A stretch of DNA of 64,000 nucleotides from the NCBI GenBank assembly GCA_963932545.1, contig CAWVRH010000010.1, forward strand, positions 1 through 64,000. The letters are read 5' to 3'. Made by a program: the position numbers and the translations under genes. This document shows, one piece after another, positions 60,406 through 64,000 of the stretch. Below the pieces are notes generated by a model. It did no database searches and was not told the origin of the DNA. It saw only the letters and a program-made list of their open reading frames with translations. Within the stretch, counting starts at the first letter, position 1, and each line of letters starts with the position of its first letter. The stretch is from UBA8337 sp963932545. GTDB lineage: Bacteria; Pseudomonadota; Alphaproteobacteria; RS24.

Positions 60406-61899
60406 ATGATTGCCGATTTCATCCGTATTTTGCGCGCTGCCGATATTCAAGTGTCGCCAGCCGAAGCGATTGATGCGGCGGCGGTGATTGAGGAAATGGG
60501 CATTGGCGAGCGTCGTTTGCTGAAACATGCGCTGGGTCATACTTTGGCCAAAACGCAGTTTGAGAAACAGGCTTTCGACGAATGTTTCGATGTCTATTTC
60601 AAGCCGCCCGAGATGGATATGGGCGAGGCTGCGGCTACACCCGATAGTCCCGACGCGGAGGCGCCCGAACAAGACACGCCATCGCAAGATGGGGCAGGCG
60701 ACGCCACAGATGCGGATGCCCCCGATGCGCAAGAGGGCCAGACAGGCGACCAGCCTGGAGACCCGACTGGGGAGGCCAAGAAAAACAGCAAAAAATCGGG
60801 CGACCCTGCCAACGATAAAAACGACGAGGGCGAAGCGGAAGCAGAGGTTTCGTCTCTCATCGATATGTTGACCCAAAAAGATACCGCCGCCTTGCAAGCG
60901 GCTATCACGCAAGCGTCGCAAAAAGTTGGGCTGGCGGACGCCAAATTATTCACGCAGCAGGGCATGTTTTCGCGCCGCATTATGGAATCCATGGGGCTGT
61001 CTCAGCTCGACGCGCATATTCGTCAATTAGAAGACGAGGGCCAGACCGGCAAAGCCGATGGCTTGCGCGAAGGGCGCGGGCAATTGTTTGAAGCTGTATT
61101 TGATTTTGTCGAACGCCAAATCGCCATGCGAACCAAAAATGCAGGACGCTTGTTGCGCGAGGATGCTTTGTCGCGCATTCGCCTATCCAACCTCGACCGC
61201 TCGGACATGAAAATTATGCGCGGGCTTATTCAACGCCTCGCCAAGCGATTGGCTTCGCGCCACTCACGCCAACGCAAGAAATCGCGTCGCGGCATGCTCG
61301 ATATTCGCCGCACCATGCGCCGCAATGTGGCCTATGACGGAAATCTGTTTGAGCTATCTTGGCGCCGTACCAAGGTTGAGCGGCCTAAACTTCTGGTCTT
61401 ATGCGATGTATCGGGTTCCGTGGCAGCCGTGTCTCAGTTCTTCTTGATGTTTCTCTATAGTCTCGATGAGGTGATGCCCAAGACGAGAAGTTTTGTTTTC
61501 TCCAATCGGGCTGGTGAAATATCCGACATGATGCGCGAAGGCGATATGGATCAGGTGATGGAAAAAGCCCTGCGCGAGTTTGGCGGCGGCTCTACCGACT
61601 ATGGCATGTCAATGATGGATTTTGCGGAAGCGACGCTCGACACCATCGACCACCGCACGACGGTGATGATTTTGGGCGATGCCCGCTCAAATTATGGCGA
61701 CCCAGGACACTTGGTTTTAAAAGAAATGCACGAGCGCGCGCGCCGTGTGATTTGGCTGAACCCAGAAGGCGAAAGCAGTTGGGACACTGGCGATAGCGAG
61801 ATGAAACGCCTTGGCGCCTATTGCACGCACAAGCAGGTTTGCAACTCGGTCAAACATGTTGAACGCGTGTTAGACGATTTATTGCGGTTGAGCGCCTAA
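60406..61899 (+). CDS. VWA-domain protein, CoxE-like partner of MoxR
   Basis: 497 residues. An N-terminal helical part (1-60), an acidic disordered linker rich in Asp, Glu, Gln and Pro (about 65-150), a basic region (KRLASRHSRQRKKSRRG), and a VWA/CoxE domain. The MIDAS motif is DVSGSVAA, with TDYG and DARSNYGDPG as later metal-site segments. It would bind the MoxR ATPase and a client protein. The acidic linker (near 65-150) is longer than I expect for CoxE-like proteins. Confidence 0.85.
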   Translation: MIADFIRILRAADIQVSPAEAIDAAAVIEEMGIGERRLLKHALGHTLAKTQFEKQAFDECFDVYFKPPEMDMGEAAATPDSPDAEAPEQDTPSQDGAGDATDADAPDAQEGQTGDQPGDPTGEAKKNSKKSGDPANDKNDEGEAEAEVSSLIDMLTQKDTAALQAAITQASQKVGLADAKLFTQQGMFSRRIMESMGLSQLDAHIRQLEDEGQTGKADGLREGRGQLFEAVFDFVERQIAMRTKNAGRLLREDALSRIRLSNLDRSDMKIMRGLIQRLAKRLASRHSRQRKKSRRGMLDIRRTMRRNVAYDGNLFELSWRRTKVERPKLLVLCDVSGSVAAVSQFFLMFLYSLDEVMPKTRSFVFSNRAGEISDMMREGDMDQVMEKALREFGGGSTDYGMSMMDFAEATLDTIDHRTTVMILGDARSNYGDPGHLVLKEMHERARRVIWLNPEGESSWDTGDSEMKRLGAYCTHKQVCNSVKHVERVLDDLLRLSA

Positions 61900-61902
61900 G
61901 CT

Positions 61903-63321
61903 TTAGCGCGGCAGGACGCTCTCGCCCATCAAGAAGAAGTCGACCTCGCGGGCGCATTGACGACCCTCGCGAATGGCCCAAACCACCAGCGATTGACCGC
62001 GACGCATATCGCCACAAGCAAAGATTTTTTTGCGGGAGCTTTCGTAGGTAGCCGTGTCCGCCGCCACGTTTCCGCGAGCGTCTTTTTCCAGATCCAGCTC
62101 TTCCACCAAACCATCATGGATTGGGTGAATAAAGCCCATCGCCAAAAGAACCAAATCGGCTTTCAACTCAAACTCGGAACCCGGGATGTCTTGCATTTTC
62201 TCGTCAACTTTAACGCATTCAAGGGCTGTCACTTTGCCGTCTTCGCCCATCACTTTTTTGGTCAGGACGGAGAAGTCACGAGCCGCGCCTTCTTCTTGGC
62301 TGCTCGAGGTGCGCATTTTCAGCGGCCAATCTGGCCAGGTCATGCCTTTGTCTTCTTTTTCAGGTGGCATCGGCATAATTTCCAGCTGCGTCACCGAGGT
62401 GGCGCCTTGGCGGAAACTTGTGCCAATGCAATCGGAGCCAGTGTCGCCACCGCCGATAACCACAACATGTTTGTCTTTGGCAAGGATAGGCTGAATATCG
62501 CCTAAGTCTTCTTGCCCGACGCGTCGGTTTTGTTGCGGTAGGAAATCCATCGCGTAATGCACGCCGTCCAGCTCACGACCGGCCACTGGCAAATCGCGTG
62601 GCACTTCAGAGCCACCCGAAAGAACAAGCGCATCATGTTTGGCTTCTAGCTCGCTGGCCGTTACATCGACACCGACATTGACGCCGTAATGGAAGGTCAC
62701 GCCTTCGGCCTGCATTTGCTCGGCGCGGCGGTCGATACTGTGTTTTTCCATTTTGAAATCGGGAATGCCATAGCGCAATAGGCCGCCAGCTTTCGCGTGT
62801 TTTTCATAGACATGCACATCATGTCCCGCGCGTGCCAATTGTTGTGCGGCCGTCATGCCAGCCGGGCCACCGCCAATAATGCCAACCGATTTTCCGGTTT
62901 TATGATCTGGGATTTTCGGCAAAATCCAGCCTTCTTCCCAGCCGCGGTCGACGATGGCACATTCGACCGACTTAATGGTCACAGGATTATCGTCGATGTT
63001 CAGCGTGCAGGCCGCCTCGCAAGGGGCGGGGCAAATGCGGCCTGTAAACTCTGGGAAATTATTGGTCGAGTGCAAATTGGCCAAAGCCGCTTGCCAGTCG
63101 CCCGTGTAAACCAAATCGTTCCAATCTGGAATTTGGTTGTTTACCGGACAGCCGTTATGGCAATACGGCACACCGCAATCCATGCAGCGCGAGGCCTGTT
63201 GTTTGAGGTCGGCTTCGTCTAGCGGCACCGTAAATTCGTTGAAGTTTTGTAAACGATCTTGGGTTGGCAAATACGGACGGTCTTGACGGTCTAATTCTAG
63301 AAACGCGGTTGGTTTACCCAT
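61903..63321 (-). CDS. gltD: Glutamate synthase small subunit (NADPH)
   Basis: 472 residues. N-terminal cysteine cluster CMDCGVPYCHNGCPVNNQIP and CPAPCEAACTL bind Fe-S centres; FAD motif GIIGGGPAGMTAAQ; NADPH motif VVVIGGGDTGSDCIG. With GltB it forms glutamate from glutamine and 2-oxoglutarate. The frame is open to 63519 over the end of gltB, but AGGAG before the ATG at 63321 and the family start (MGKPTAFLEL) decide. It is directly after the gltB stop. Confidence 0.95.
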   Translation of the reverse strand: MGKPTAFLELDRQDRPYLPTQDRLQNFNEFTVPLDEADLKQQASRCMDCGVPYCHNGCPVNNQIPDWNDLVYTGDWQAALANLHSTNNFPEFTGRICPAPCEAACTLNIDDNPVTIKSVECAIVDRGWEEGWILPKIPDHKTGKSVGIIGGGPAGMTAAQQLARAGHDVHVYEKHAKAGGLLRYGIPDFKMEKHSIDRRAEQMQAEGVTFHYGVNVGVDVTASELEAKHDALVLSGGSEVPRDLPVAGRELDGVHYAMDFLPQQNRRVGQEDLGDIQPILAKDKHVVVIGGGDTGSDCIGTSFRQGATSVTQLEIMPMPPEKEDKGMTWPDWPLKMRTSSSQEEGAARDFSVLTKKVMGEDGKVTALECVKVDEKMQDIPGSEFELKADLVLLAMGFIHPIHDGLVEELDLEKDARGNVAADTATYESSRKKIFACGDMRRGQSLVVWAIREGRQCAREVDFFLMGESVLPR

Positions 63322-63322
63322 T

Positions 63323-64000
63323 TTACTCTCCTGCGGCTGGCTGAACGTGTGCGTCTTGTTCGGCCATTTCATTGAGCGCGCGACGGTATTCAGTCGGCAT
63401 GACTTTGTGGAATTTCGGCAGATAAGTTTCCCAATCGGCCAGAATATCCTGCGCACGTTTCGAATTTGTGTAACGCGCATGATTTTCCAATAGCGTGCGC
63501 AGACGCGCGGCGTCTTCACTCAACATATCGGCTTTAAGATTGGTCAGCTTGGTGGTTGCATCGCCCGTAATTGGTTCCAGCTCTACCATAGCCATATTGC
63601 AGCGGCTTTCGAAATCGCCGGCCTCGTCTAGTACATAAGCGATGCCGCCCGACATGCCAGCAGCAAAGTTGCGGCCAGTTTCGCCAAGCACAACCACACA
63701 GCCGCCTGTCATATATTCGCAGCAATGGTCGCCAGAACCCTCGACAACCGCAATGGCGCCGGAGTTGCGAACGCCAAAGCGTTCGCCCGCGACGCCGCGG
63801 AAATAGCACTCACCATCGACCGCACCGTAAAGCACGGTGTTGCCAACAATAATGCTGTTTTCTGGCACAATGGCGCTTTCAGCTGGCGGATAAATTGCGA
63901 TGCGGCCGCCCGATAGACCTTTGCCAACATAGTCATTGGCTTCGCCTTCTAGCTCCAGTGAAATGCCGCGAGCCAAGAACGTGCCAAAGCTTTGTCCTGC
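63323..64000 (-). CDS. gltB: Glutamate synthase large subunit, C-terminal part
   Basis: The frame is open from the right edge to a TAA at 63323, giving the last 225 residues. The beta-helix GXGXG domain is seen: ISLELEGEANDYVGKGLSGGRIAIYP, NSIIVGNTVLYGAVDGECYFRG, RNSGAIAVVEGSGDHCCEYMTGG, VVVLGETGRNFAAGMSGG. Most of the protein, including the glutaminase and FMN/3Fe-4S domains, is outside the window. Followed by gltD in the usual order. Confidence 0.95.
   Translation of the reverse strand, partial: AGQSFGTFLARGISLELEGEANDYVGKGLSGGRIAIYPPAESAIVPENSIIVGNTVLYGAVDGECYFRGVAGERFGVRNSGAIAVVEGSGDHCCEYMTGGCVVVLGETGRNFAAGMSGGIAYVLDEAGDFESRCNMAMVELEPITGDATTKLTNLKADMLSEDAARLRTLLENHARYTNSKRAQDILADWETYLPKFHKVMPTEYRRALNEMAEQDAHVQPAAGE

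Noticed and set aside
60621..60850. Repetitive acidic coding region in the VWA protein taken as a DNA repeat
   Set aside because: It is a low-complexity Asp/Glu linker without periodic DNA units.
1..64000. CRISPR array, toxin-antitoxin, restriction or other defence genes
   Set aside because: No spaced direct repeats and no protein of these classes was found among the plausible genes.

Overview
The window looks like chromosomal DNA of a free-living, probably marine, Gram-negative alphaproteobacterium. Evidence: the initiator tRNA 3' half at the left edge is of alphaproteobacterial type. The single complete tRNA (His) has A73 and no encoded G-1, a peculiarity known from a large alphaproteobacterial clade. 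There are many outer-membrane barrels, TonB receptors, acyl-CoA catabolic enzymes and a photolyase operon. I see no phage, IS element, CRISPR array or plasmid function. Order- or genus-level placement is not possible from what I can see.

Layout. 1-1 kb: end of tRNA-fMet with an unusually long terminator hairpin, a remnant copy of the tRNA 3' end, and a small barrel protein. 1-8 kb: an ABC-F ATPase, then a three-gene envelope operon (LolA-like periplasmic protein, outer-membrane barrel, RND/MMPL exporter). 8-15 kb: methylmalonate-semialdehyde dehydrogenase, a flavin monooxygenase, and an opposite-strand operon of propionyl-CoA synthetase, a crotonase and a serine hydrolase. 15-19 kb: a DUF3604 / parvulin / HupE-like operon. 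19-25 kb: a crotonase, a xylulokinase-like kinase, a small unannotated 30-codon gene with a perfect Shine-Dalgarno, an MBL/HIT/SDR operon, and a DUF2256 / Fe-S photolyase / small CxxC-protein operon. 25-32 kb: a tandem DsbA-like protein, a structured RNA candidate, aldehyde dehydrogenase, isovaleryl-CoA dehydrogenase, an orphan iron-type ABC permease, a small conserved protein and tRNA-His. 32-36 kb: an intact porin, a tandem porin paralogue broken by one in-frame stop, and an MFS transporter. 36-41 kb: a second RND / LolA-like / barrel operon with a divergent TetR regulator and a palindromic operator on the -35. 41-47 kb: an ECF sigma / anti-sigma / periplasmic sensor cassette, a GntR regulator, a haloalkane dehalogenase, a coiled-coil protein and a GAF-like membrane protein. 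46.7-52.5 kb: a vitamin B12 uptake island with a cobalamin riboswitch. 52.5-64 kb: a degenerate MlaF-type ATPase, MsrA, a second TonB receptor, KdsD, GalU, a lytic transglycosylase, a MoxR/VWA pair, and the GltB/GltD glutamate synthase genes running off the right edge.

How it fits together. The most system-like content is the pair of paralogous three-component envelope operons at about 3-8 kb and 36-41 kb. Each combines an inner-membrane RND pump of the MMPL type, a LolA-fold periplasmic carrier and an outer-membrane barrel, which together would span the envelope. Their gene order differs, and only the second copy has a visible local regulator. I infer lipid or hydrophobic-molecule export; the substrate is unknown. 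The B12 island has a receptor, periplasmic binding protein, permease and ATPase, plus an additional cobalamin-binding protein without signal peptide. Catabolic genes are spread over several operons and suggest use of branched-chain amino acids, propionate and fatty acids.
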